Shown: positions 41,402 to 51,744 of the stretch, piece by piece | Layout of the letters: every line of letters starts with the position of its first letter | Numbering within the stretch: position 1 is the stretch's first letter | NCBI GenBank assembly: GCA_902702965.1 | Contig: CACRXP010000306.1 | Coordinates: 174,242-238,241, forward strand | Origin: Spirometra erinaceieuropaei | Taxonomy: Eukaryota > Platyhelminthes > Cestoda > Diphyllobothriidea > Diphyllobothriidae | Reading direction: 5' to 3' | Length of the DNA: 64,000 bases | The notes under the pieces: generated by a model | What the model was told of the DNA's origin: nothing | Seen by the model: the letters and a program-made list of their open reading frames with translations, nothing else | Databases searched by the model: none | Made by a program: the position numbers and the translations under genes

Positions 41402-43564
41402 GTAAGCAAGGTTAAATTTAAAATAGAATCACTTTCAAATTCGTCACACCCAAATGCCTGTGCGCAGTATGCGCCTTAATTATATAAGGGATCAAGTCTT
41501 TGACTGTAAAACCTGCCAGGGACTAACGGAAAGCCAGCTTGTTAAAGGAACCGGTTAACAGCGCTGTGTGATTGCGTCTACTAGGCATTTAAATTAAAAG
41601 CTTCATTGTAGCCCATCATTAGGCACAAGGAAAAGCGGCACAGGTTCCGTTCGGGCCCCTCGAGTGACGCTAAGTAGTCAGTTCATCTTCGTCGGCAAAA
41701 AGTCTGCAGCTGAATTTAATAACCCGGTCTGATCCCCCTTGTCGTTAAATACAAAATCTAGTTCAGTTAGTGGGCGGAAGTGGAAGTGAGTGAGCGCAGT
41801 TTCGGCCGACAGGAATGCTGACAAGAAACACTACATCTCCAGAGGATCTGCAGACTCCGTTGAATTTAGATTTCCCATACAGTCCCTAGGTACTACTGTT
41901 CGGCCCAGTAGTCTATTCTGTCATCCAAAGTCAGATTTAACGAACAAAGCTGAACTTGGCAACCGTTTAACCGGCATGCGTGTGACTTGACTAAGAGATC
42001 GACGGACAAGAACACCAGTAGCCGTGTGGTATTGTTTACGGAATAGACTGCAGTGAACGCGATTCTAAATTGACTGTGCGGTTGTGCTACCTAACTAATG
42101 CAGCAGACCGCTAACAGTGGACGTCTGCTAAAATCTAGGACTTGTGTTGCTAAAATCTAAATTCACTTGCAGTGTCCACCAGCAGACCAGTTATGGTCGA
42201 ATGAGCGCAGTATTCGACGACCCTAATTGATAGTCATAATCAATATGCGCGATTTGTTGTAAAGAGGGCAGATACTAATTGTATTGGGAAGATCCTCGTG
42301 ATTGGGGAAGGTCGAGGTGTATTAATCAAAGGAGTGACCTAACAATGTGTTCAAGAATGACCCCCTTTGCATCAGATGAATATATCTGAGCGCGAATACT
42401 AAGTAGTCTTGCGACACTGCGGTAAATTGTTCAGAGTTCGCTAGACGGGGAGCGGTCTGAGCGCGAACAGCATAAGTACCGTTAACGCACGTGTAAGATT
42501 CATATAGACAGCTTTTTGATACGGTTTCCTAATCGAAATTGATTCTGTTTAGTATTGAAAATTTGCCTTGCACACTGACGGAAATGTAGGACCGCTAAGA
42601 GTACTTCTGATATTCCTCAGCTCTGTTAACTTATGTATCGGAGGCAATGTCGCCTTAAATTTGAATGCCAATCAACTCGCCACTCGACTGTGAGTCTGGA
42701 AAAGGAGGATGAAAATGGTGGTTTGCGTGAACATCACAAGCAAATTTGATGCGAGTGTCGGTAACATTTATGAACACCTATTATGAATTTCAACTACGTG
42801 GGCAAATCTAGCTACCAATCCGTGTGAGTGTATGCAGAGGCAACCCCTAATAGGCCTGCACTCGCGGGTTATAGTTTTCTCACTCAGAACAACGGGAGAA
42901 CACTCGTATTCCGGATAGCATATATATGGATGGTTCACTGAAAGTTTATCCCAGACGCTTTTTGAGGAGCTGATGGGTGGGAGTATTTATTTGCTGTTAA
43001 GTACACTCCATCCAGCTCACAGACTTTAAAATTCATAACTAGACCGCTCGTCTCTTCTCCACTGATCCCTCCGTGGACATATGTTCGTAACTGTCCCCCT
43101 AGCCGTCTTCCCCCTTACAAGGATTAGAAGACCGGATGGTTGTGTGGTAATGGGATTTTGTGTAGAATTCAGGATAGGGCACTATGAACTGGCCGTCACA
43201 CCCACTTTTATTGCTTATGCTATCGCTACAGCTGTTAGCGTAGTCGCGAAAGGAGGCGGACGTCTGGACGTTCATTTTGTGCAACCGTTAACTAACACCG
43301 CCGTAGGCAAACTTGGGGCAGCGGAAGGCACAGTGGGCGATACGAAACATAGCGTGCCACAGTCGACATACTGCGTCGGCGCTCCTATCACATGATGTGA
43401 TGTGCGTACGCTCAGTCGTAACAACAATAATAGCCCTATCAGAGGCAGAATGACAAAAAGACATCAATTTCCTGAGATTTATTTATGACCCGAGCAGGCA
43501 ATCGCCACCGGACGCAAACCCCTAGCAGGTCATATTTTAATTGCCATGGTCTCTTAATTTGCAG
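41402..43564. other. Intron of plus-strand gene, nothing else seen
   Basis: No supported exon or known repeat. The plus-strand frame 43,081-43,395 has no domain and no splice sites at its ends. Confidence 0.4.
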
Positions 43565-43749
43565 AAATGCGTGTCCAATTGATGAGAAAAATGTTAGGGG
43601 AGATGCGTTTTCATGAAGGATTAACAAGTTTACGAATGGTGAACGCCTACCAAGCAGCTAGGACTCGCTGGCATAAACAAAAGACAACACGTCGGGAATG
43701 TGAACGAAGACTGCATAACACACGGGAAAATTTTGAAAGGGAACACTAA
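43565..43749 (+). CDS. Unknown plus-strand gene, terminal exon C
   Basis: Acceptor CTCTTAATTTGCAG is followed by 61 codons (the first completed by the upstream exon) and a TAA stop at 43,747-43,749. AATAAA lies 37 bp downstream. The peptide is basic and helical (MRKMLGEMRFHEGLTSLRMV, then TRRECERRLHNTRENFE) with many Arg, Glu and Lys, resembling a coiled-coil or nucleic-acid-binding tail. The acceptor, phase match, stop and nearby poly(A) hexamer make this the best supported part of the plus-strand gene. Confidence 0.7.
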
Positions 43750-43785
43750 ATATAAAAACTTACAACTTTCCGGCGCTGAAAAAAA

Positions 43786-43791
43786 AATAAA
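43786..43791 (+). promoter_or_regulatory. Polyadenylation hexamer AATAAA
   Basis: AATAAA 37 bp after the stop of exon C, within an A-rich run, and followed by a T-rich stretch. Suitable spacing for 3' end formation of the plus-strand transcript. Confidence 0.5.
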
Positions 43792-44203
43792 ATAGTAAAA
43801 AACATGAGCATACAAATGGCATGATTAAAAGCTTTTATTGGTTGATTACCTTGTATAGCTAATTGGTAAAGAACATATATATTGATTTGCATACATACGT
43901 ATACATATATTTTACCAGTCCATTGTTAGACCACCCCGTCTGTGGACCATCTCCAACAGGTACGAGCGCATGTTTGAGTTTCTGATCCCAGCTAATGGTC
44001 AGGATTACAACTGGTTGTGTGAAAACAGAGTAAGCCCAAAACAGTATTGTATTAATCTACGCGCCTTCTCCGTCTTCTCTCCCCTCTGCTACTATACCTA
44101 GGCCGACTTCGGCCTGGTAGTTGGCCACCTGTTCGTGATCTTTGCTACCCACATGGAGCTTGTTTATTTCAGTAAGCCATTAGATCGGTTGAATAAATAT
44201 ATA

Positions 44204-44617
44204 CAGCAGGTGGACTAACTCATGAAGTGTCAACCGAAATTCCGAAATGCGTTTTCGTTTCAAAAAGACTAATTAAACAGAGTTGTAAAATTAGAATAAG
44301 ACGTGGTTTTGCACTGAAAGAGCAAGAGAATTAATATTTTTATGGATGTTTTCCCCGAAATGCAATTGAATTTTTAATGGCCCGTTAAATCAATGAGAAA
44401 AATGGGTGCCACATACGTAGTCATTTTCTGCAGACTATAATTTTTGCATAAGGCCGGAAAGAACTTCGTCCAAAAGCCGGCATCCTGAGGTAGCCAAATT
44501 ATCATAGAATTATAATGCATGATTATTAGCCTTCCAACCCTGCTTAATTAATCTTTTCGAAACGAAAACGTATTTCGAATTCCGGTTGGCTTTTCATGAG
44601 TTAGCTCACCTACTTCA
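44204..44617. mobile_element. Long-TIR element, internally deleted copy P5
   Basis: The left end CAGCAGGTGGACTAACTCATG, preceded by TA, and a right end GAGTTAGCTCACCTACTT are inverted. Between them the left arm runs only about 80 bp before the sequence jumps into right-arm sequence (GCCGGCATCCTGAGGTAGC, CTTAATTAATCTTTTCG). The ~410-bp element is thus an internally deleted form of the 998-bp P4. Confidence 0.75.
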
Positions 44618-44764
44618 GAAGATAAGGAACAGTTAGGACAGCCAGAAAAATTTGAGCATCAAGAGGTGGAAACGGTAGCCGACAGCGATAGAGTTCGGAC
44701 GCCTGAAGAAGTGTCAGAGACATTGGGGGTTTATAGATCCCTACTGTATAGGGAGGAGGCATTG

Positions 44765-44945
44765 ACAAGGAAACGACTGGAATGACCCTTACTGGCTTAT
44801 TATCCACCACCTGCCAGCCGTACAAAGCCCCAGGTTCAAAGCACCTGGGATTCAAACTAAAAATTTTGTCATTAAATACAAAACTGTGCCATTGGGCCAT
44901 GAACTCGTTGACCTGCTGATTGCGGACAGGAATATCAACTATCTG
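44765..44945 (-). mobile_element. tRNA-derived SINE, copy
   Basis: Minus strand: leader GATATTCCTGTCCGCAATCA, A box AGTTCATGGCCCAATGG, a decayed B box (GTTTGAATCCCAGGTGC) and body (GGCTGGCAGGTGG, ATAAGCCAGTAAGGGTCATT). Same family as 27.5 kb. Confidence 0.65.
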
Positions 44946-45069
44946 GGGAAGGGTGTTTACCAATCGAGTTACGGGACACGATCGCCCTGCTGGGCCTGAG
45001 GGCTAAATATAGAGTTCCTATGGGCAGCCGCATAGTGAATGGTAGCAGATGCAGGATAGAGGCAAGGAC

Positions 45070-45185
45070 GAATATAAGGGAGTCTGAGATGATCACTTCT
45101 GATTTACTAGCTGCCATCAGCCATGCACAATGCCAGACTTTGAGCACCTGGTGTTTTGGTAAATGTGACCCATTTCCCTTGCTGT
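45070..45185 (-). mobile_element. tRNA-derived SINE, partial copy
   Basis: Minus strand body only: CCAGGTGCTCAAAGTC, GGCTGATGGCAGCTAG and ATCATCTCAGACTCCC parallel the bodies at 36.4 and 44.8 kb. The tRNA-like part is replaced by unrelated sequence. Confidence 0.45.
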
Positions 45186-45286
45186 CCTGAATCCGAATCC
45201 CACAATGCCGCGGAGTTTTTCACAAATATGTTAGGTGGATGTAGTTGTTGTTAAATGTGGGTGATGAAAACGAGTTTACCACGTAC

Positions 45287-45373
45287 TCTTGCCATGCGAA
45301 TCTCCAGGGCCTGCTTAAGATCCTCGATACACATCATAGCATCTAGCAGATCGGATTCCAGCCGATTGCGTGC
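45287..45373 (-). CDS. Coiled-coil gene, exon 6
   Basis: Acceptor CTTTTTAATTTTCAG and donor AGA|GTACGT bound 29 codons, phase 0-0, encoding a helix (RNRLESDLLDAMMCIEDLKQ) with a coiled-coil pattern. A second donor seven bases on (GTG|GTAAAC) would change the outgoing phase and fits the downstream exons less well. Strong acceptor. Confidence 0.7.
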
Positions 45374-47534
45374 CTGAAAATTAAAAAGTTTGGTTATTGG
45401 CTTCTTTGATAATGCACTGTCCCAAGCTATGTAATGGGAATAATGTTGTCTAAAATTAGGTCCTGAACAGCGTCGTAAAAATGACTCGTTGTTTGAGACA
45501 ATTTTTGCATTAATGGTTCTTGTTAGTAAGCAAAGTTCCTTTCAACTAATTTTTTCCTGGAAATTTTAGATATTCTGTAGAGGCCACAGCTGTGAAGCGC
45601 CTGTCTTAAAGTTAGGTCATTTCTCCTAGTAACAGACCCTACATGTAACCGGTCTCTTTCACCCCCTATTCAGTTTGTTTGAGGTTAGCCCTGCACTAAC
45701 CCGCGCCTCCAACGAAGACGATGGCAGATATATATATGAAAAAAATGGGACGGATTACGCATATGGTAGACAAATTTTAACGCTTCCCCATAGACTATGA
45801 TTACTCTATCATACCTCGGAGGCCCAGTACTTGAAATAATGGTGGTTGGGTGTCGTTTATGAACCTAGAAAGCAATGTCGGTTCCGGTAGGTTTTCTGTC
45901 TTTGTTTTAGGTTTTTTTACCACTCAAAATTATATGTACTCGTGTTTGGTTAATCCAACAAAACACAATTAAACGAACCTTTGTTCTGCGGCAGCATCTG
46001 CTTTGATTTCGCTCTCATAGTGTCCTGATAGTTCATAAATTACGCCATTCTACTTCACATTCCTAGATAAATCCAAATCCCTGAGGGTTTTCATCTCTCG
46101 TCCAATCTTTTCAGAGGTGGGTTTACCTTAGCAAAAACCTTGAGCGGAAGCGATCTGACATTCTGGGAATTTTCCCGAGGTCTTATGGTTCAAAACGCGA
46201 AATAATAATAAATATGACTTGACGACGTGAAACGTGAAAGCGCTTTGTTGATTTAAAGTAGGTGTTCGGTAAAGCTGACGCTCTTCAATCACCCCTTTTG
46301 GGGCTGATTATTTTTAAAGCTTTCGTCGGTCTGTGGACATCACAGACCTACCAATGCCACTAGCTGACTTTGTACAGTTGAAATTAAACTTTGCAATTTC
46401 TTGCTTTTATCCACTTTACTACACTACATTCTTCATTTGCTGATATCTTAAAAGACTATGCTTCATCAAAGCTTGCTCATACACCATTTGGGCTCACACA
46501 GGGTCGCAAACCACCCTGGTATCATAAAAAAAACCAACGAGCGTCCATCCACGAAGATTACCTCTGGGAAAGATTCCAAATAACAGGAACGAAAATGAAC
46601 TTAAGATAGATTTGGGGTTTGCTCGTCCACCGTCTTGTCCATTGACCCTTCTGATGCGTTTGATGTCTATTAAAGCACTCAACTACTAGAAGCTACGCGA
46701 CAATGACTAACACTTATGCAAAACAACCTCTCCAGAGCGTTATCTAAATCCGCATAACCACGATTTTTTCTCATGCTCTCTCACTGAACAAACATTTCGA
46801 CAATCGATGTTCTGTGAGCGTGCTCTCACAAACCCTTGACAAAGGTCTATCAATCTAAGAATTTTCCGGGGATACTCAGCTGATAGCGCTAACGGGTACT
46901 GAGGATGACTTAGGTCACTGGAGTCTGTTAAGATGTTTTTTTTTATTTTTTGTATTCTTCGACGTTTTGTACGCCAAACACAGCAAATCTGTCTATGAGG
47001 TATGGCATTTACTTATGGATTTGGTAGCCTTCGTTAACTGTTTTAGTAACCGGGCACGGCCGCGAGGTTGTACTTCTTGCACCTATCCTCCTGCGACTTC
47101 TTTTATCAGTCGCTTATCTAACACAAACCTTAAAACGGCTAGCTTCCCAGATGACTCAGTCGAATCGTGGTCGCCCGTTACCGTTAAAAATGACCAAAGG
47201 GCTGTGAGCCGTCACGAATTTTCGCTCGACGGCTACTATCATCTAATATCTGACAACCGTATAACTCATTTCACGATTTTAAGGTCTTTGCCTCGTATCT
47301 TAAGCCCACTAACCGTATTCAGGGTCTGTTTTGCCATTTGTCACGGAACCTATGGAGCTATCAATGATATAAGATTTAAAAAATTAAACATGCATTAAAC
47401 AACCTTAAAAGGTAAAAACATATTCGTTACAGCTCTGAATTCATGACTTCCTATAAATATGGGCATAAATTTAGAAAGCTGCAGACGATAATCAATTAAA
47501 CATTCGAAGGGCTGTCCATAAGTCCATAACATAC
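45374..47534. other. Intron, no gene recognised
   Basis: Short frames only (for example 46,391-46,609 plus and 46,967-47,398 plus). The second is 143 codons but shows no domain or splice support. Confidence 0.35.
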
Positions 47535-47633
47535 CATTTCGTTGTCCTTCGTAACTATCGACAGAAAACGTTCAAGTCTTAGATGGTCGTTCATCAGTAG
47601 ACGATAATTGTTCAGAATTTCCTGTTTAGTCAT
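47535..47633 (-). CDS. Coiled-coil gene, exon 5
   Basis: Acceptor CTACTTTTTAG and donor ATG|GTATGT bound 33 codons, phase 0-0 (MTKQEILNNYRLLMNDHLRL and onward). The first codon is ATG, but an upstream exon joins in frame across a 36-bp intron. Helical and Leu/Asn-rich. Confidence 0.7.
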
Positions 47634-47669
47634 CTAAAAAGTAGTTCGTTAGCCGTTATCTGAGCGAAC

Positions 47670-47744
47670 CGATTCTTGAGTTTTAGCTATAATGGACCAG
47701 CGCTTATTTAAATCCGCTATTGGGTCATTCATTTTCTCCTTATC
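47670..47744 (-). CDS. Coiled-coil gene, exon 4
   Basis: 25 codons, phase 0-0, between acceptor CTGCAACAG and a non-consensus donor TCG|GTTCGC. The peptide includes DKEKMNDPIADLNKRWSIIA. A slightly earlier acceptor (CATAG) would add three codons but leave an intron of only 26 bp, so I prefer the later one. Confidence 0.55.
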
Positions 47745-47779
47745 CTGTTGCAGCTATGAAACAAATTCACGTTACATAC

Positions 47780-47827
47780 CCTCTTTTCAAGTCTCATGAC
47801 AGAATCTTGACTCCGAAGGGTGGTCTC
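47780..47827 (-). CDS. Coiled-coil gene, exon 3
   Basis: 16 codons (ETTLRSQDSVMRLEKR) between acceptor TTTTCACGTTTAG and consensus-like donor AGG|GTATGT, phase 0-0. Flanked by introns of 40 and 35 bp. Confidence 0.6.
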
Positions 47828-47867
47828 CTAAACGTGAAAATCGTAAGACGATATAAAAAAATCGTAC

Positions 47868-47969
47868 GCTTGATTTTGATCTTTTAGACTTCTTTGCAAG
47901 AGCTGTTGCAGTTTCTTCGACGTAAACAGGCTTTCGGGGCACACCAGGGCTACGAAAACGAGTTTCCAT
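47868..47969 (-). CDS. Coiled-coil gene, exon 2
   Basis: Acceptor GTGTTTTTGGCAG and donor AGC|GTACGA bound 34 codons in phase 0 (METRFRSPGVPRKPVYVEET and a Lys/Ser-rich end). A different frame over the same bases looks more coiled-coil-like (KKLQQLLQRSLKDQNQ) but does not join to exon 3 in frame. The frame choice is therefore by phase and less certain. Confidence 0.45.
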
Positions 47970-48007
47970 CTGCCAAAAACACATTGATAAAATATAACTA
48001 GACTTAC

Positions 48008-48034
48008 AGTATCATACAGCTTGGCTGATGCCAT
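48008..48034 (-). CDS. Coiled-coil gene, probable first coding exon
   Basis: Nine codons (MASAKLYDT) before a consensus donor ACT|GTAAGT. The two codons directly upstream are TAG and TAA in the same frame, so the ATG is a credible start. A 38-bp intron leads to exon 2. Confidence 0.5.
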
Positions 48035-49489
48035 TTACTAAACCAGCTAAGCCAAAGCTTAAGCCTCTGTATTCGGAATTTTAAAAATTTTCGGTTGCTG
48101 AGGCGGTGCACAAAAAAGCCCTTCCCGCCCCGCAGAGCCGTATTAAGATTTTTTGAAATAATGGAGATACGCGAGTTGGGCCATATTGATTTAAGTAATG
48201 CGTTAAAACAAAGAAAAGTGTCTGGAAAAAGTTTGTCTCAAATTTGGCTTTAATTCACTATACAATGAACGTACCATAAGAAACAGCTTAAGTACTTCTG
48301 CTAAGCCGTATCAGTATTTTATTTGAGGTCTTTATTAGGTACTGTAGGGACACTGGCGAACAGGGAAACTGGTTTACGAGGAGAAATAGGTAGCAAGTTA
48401 AGTAAAACGCAAGAAATTGTTCAGCTAGACAAACTTTAGAGGTCCAAAGTAGTGGTGAGTTTCATTGGGAATTTATCAAACAATACATCGAAATGGTCAA
48501 TTTAATCATCTGTTTACATCGTCCACCTTTTCGGAATAAGTGGTATGTAGGGGTGGTAGTCGTTGGTGCACTGCTATTCAGAACCGAAGGTACCGGACTT
48601 AGCTTCTGAGTGGACAGCTCTTGTCAAGCTTAGGAGATGAACTGTATATGCTTCGAAGGTCGCATCAATGAAACTGTGACTGCCCCGCTTGACCCCTGTT
48701 TGAAACCCGACTCTCATATATGACTCCCCGAGATTAGGTTCTGTCTAGTGAGCCGTCCTAGCAACCGCCTCGACAGACAGGTTAAAGAAGATGAGTTTAT
48801 CTGGAGTGCTGTGCTACCTTACACCCTGTAATTCTGCTCCCATTCTCCTTCCGCCTATTTACTTTTGCATAGTCCTACAGAGAAGACAGCAGGCTGTTCT
48901 CTTAGCGGCCCAGAATAATTCGAATCGCTATTCCTTTAAAAAAGCCGTTATTCACATCTGAGTTCGGCGGCCGTCTGAGATCTTTCCCCAATCACGGATA
49001 GCGACAGCACTGGTCAGCCCCTCAGTGTGAAAGGCGTTAGAAGAGGTGCCCTGAACAAATACTCCTATAGGGTCATCTTAACAATGGCAGTTGATAGTAG
49101 ATGCACAAATCTTGTTCAGAACAACCAAACGAAAAAACATTTGTTCGGACACACTCCAACCCCAGAACAGAGACTACCCAAGTAACGTCACTCGATGGAG
49201 GCTGGGATTTTGGTCTTTTTCCTAGATAACCCGCGGAGCAACCGGCCACGGGAAGCTTTAGAAGAAACCTTAACAGATTTATGTTCCAAAGTGGACTAAC
49301 GCGATGAGAGATCAAGACATCTCCTTAAGACTTACGCCTTATCTTTCATATTGCTATGCTACGGTTTAGATTACTTCAGCCAACCTAGTTTTCTTTTTTT
49401 CACTGCAGCCAGTGGTGCGTTCCAAATAAGGTACTTCACTTAATAAACTGAACTGGACTTAACCTCAATGCCCTCTTACTGGTCATCCT
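48035..49489. other. Upstream region, no gene recognised
   Basis: Would contain the promoter of the minus-strand gene. I see no TATA-like element that I can defend and no repeats or exons. Confidence 0.35.
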
Positions 49490-49682
49490 GTTTGTTATTA
49501 CCGACAAACACAAGGGAGACTGGAATGGCCATTTATGGCTTATTAACCGTCCTCAGCCAGGCATACCATACCCCGAAATGTAGAACACCCGAGACTCGAA
49601 CACGCGACCTGTTACTTAGAAGTCTAAGGCCCTAGCCATTGGACCACGAGCCCGTTGCCCTGTCGGTTACGAGTGGAGATAT
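49490..49682 (-). mobile_element. tRNA-derived SINE, copy
   Basis: Minus strand: leader TCTCCACTCGTAACCGACAG, A box CGTGGTCCAATGGCTAGGG, B box GGTCGCGTGTTCGAGTC and the body with AATAAGCCATAAATGGCC and CCAGTCTCCCTTGTG. Complete except for the tail module. Confidence 0.75.
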
Positions 49683-49689
49683 ACAATGG

Positions 49690-50015
49690 TAGGTGGCGCT
49701 TACCGATCGTTCTTACGGAACTCATTCTTTTCGTTGTGCCTTATGGGCTCTCTCTCGAGCTCAACCAGCAGCCGCACAGCGGTGCATGGTATAGGCAGTA
49801 TGTTCCAACGAACAGGTGGCGAGTTCGAGTCCCAGGTGTTCCACACTTCGGAGTTGGGCACGACTAGCTGACGACGACTAATAAGCCAGAAATGGCCATT
49901 CCACTCTCCCTTGTCTTTGTCTGTAATAACATACTGCCCATATATTATGCGCCGTTGTGAGGCTGCCAGTTAGGCTCGAGAGAGAGCCCGTAAGGCACAA
50001 CGGTTGGTCACCCTG
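49690..50015. mobile_element. SINE fold-back pair
   Basis: 49,700-49,807 holds the SINE tail module in one orientation (ACCGATCGTTCTTACGGAAC ... GGCTCTCTCTCGAGC). 49,815-50,010 holds the B box (GGTGGCGAGTTCGAGTCCC), body and tail in the opposite orientation, ending GCTCGAGAGAGAGCCCGTAAGG. The two tail modules are inverted copies, so the unit can form a long hairpin. Confidence 0.7.
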
Positions 50016-51744
50016 TTTTCTGCAGTAGACATTTAAACAATTCTGCCAAAAGTGGATGTGACGGGAAGCGTGTCATTAGTTGCTTGTCCCGGGTCTCCTG
50101 ATATTGCATTCCGGCAGAGAAATATACTGAAGTTCACGGCTTCGAAAATCCATAGCCGTTTGACGCTAATGACAATTCTACCGAATGAATCGTATTCGAC
50201 GACACTTGTGACCTCAGTTTCTCATAGTTCGTATCATTCTGGAGGGAACTTGACTGCAGTTAGTCTTGAGGAATCTTAGTCGAACAGTAGATCGCTTGCA
50301 GCCATATTCCTACCGGGCACATCATCTATCCCTAAGATATTGAAACAGCCGACTAATTCAAAGGCAGCTTCTAGTGCAGTCCCGGGGACTCAAAAAAGTA
50401 GGAGTTCATCTTTTCAAGACATTCTCTCCGAAACTTGCTGTCGGTCCCCAAACAACAAGTGTGTCCCCAATCATTTGACTTCTAGCATGACGGCTAAACA
50501 CGTGGTCTACAGTCGCACTCCCAGTGCGATCCCAACATATGTGTCCTCTCGAGCGAGTGAGGTCAACTGCTCTTCGGCGTCTCCTTGTTCGGAACGCTTT
50601 ACAGTACTGCACATGGGGTTCCCCTACAAGCCCGGTCAGCTTCTTGTAATACTTGGGTTACTGTTTCACTTTCTCCCCCACCAAACTATACGTCATCTTA
50701 AATGGAGTCCTATGGCTTCTGCCATTTACTTCCAACATGCTGATTGATGCTGATTGATTAACGGTAAAAAGTGACACAAGCCAGAAGTAACAAGAGAATC
50801 GAATGACAAAGTAAGCGTGCCAGCCAATGGGAACGTCGACCAGCAATTCGTTGGCTGAACTAGCGCCATGCGCGTAGCAACCAAGTCTTTAGTTTTCTGA
50901 ATTTTGATTTCATTTAATTACTGGATTTTCCCGCCCCTGTCGGTCAGACTGATACACATCAGTCATTATATCGCATTCGAATTACATTCGCCACTAAGTC
51001 GTAAGCATTGCGTCTAACGCATTGGTGACTTCCAATTTTAAGCCAGATTCTCTCGTCGTTTTCTGCATCAGCGATTTATACTGGGCACCGCTGAGGTAAT
51101 TTGCGCACTTCTCACGCTGATACTTATACATTCTTGCAGATCTTCCCAAGTATCGTGCTTCCTGTACCTAAATTTAACAAACTATTTGATGTTCCCGTCT
51201 AATCTCTTCATGCTGTCGCTATCACCTTCTTCGAATTTTGGCATAATGCATATAAACACTACTTTATTTGCATTGAATCAGGTTTTCTCTCTGAGAGCAT
51301 TAGCGAGGGAGACACGAAACTGCACAGTCCTGTCCGGGCTCTGTTTTTTATAGGTGTTGCCTCAGGTGTGGTCCGGTCGGCTAAAAGTGCACGCGGCTAA
51401 AGGCCGCACTCCGTGAACTACATGCTGTATTCGATTACCAATGCTATCACCGGCTGCCACGCAATGGATATCTAGGCGATCTCAAAGTAACCGAGCTTCT
51501 GAAGAGGATGTACACCCTGCGGTGTGCTCAACCTCGGTGATAAACTGTTCAAGGAAACATTGTTGAAACTTCTGCCAACAGTCGTCTGATTCTGAGAATC
51601 ACTCAGCCTCACGACTGGATGAAATAGTGGAAAGTGTACTGAAGGTGCAGCTGCTATAGTCACCCCGCTTCCCACTTCGTCCTTGTCGACGGTGAGCAAT
51701 TTATGATGATGCAGAGAGCAGCCGTAGAGGACGAGACGGCTTTT
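50016..51744. other. No gene recognised
   Basis: A plus-strand frame of 135 codons (50,340-50,747) is Ser/Pro-rich and shows no domain. The region may include the 5' part of the Gypsy element that follows, but I could not find an LTR. Confidence 0.3.

Noticed and set aside
50340..50747. 135-codon plus-strand frame before the Gypsy fragment as a possible gag
   Set aside because: No capsid or zinc-knuckle motif was found in it, and no LTR could be identified.
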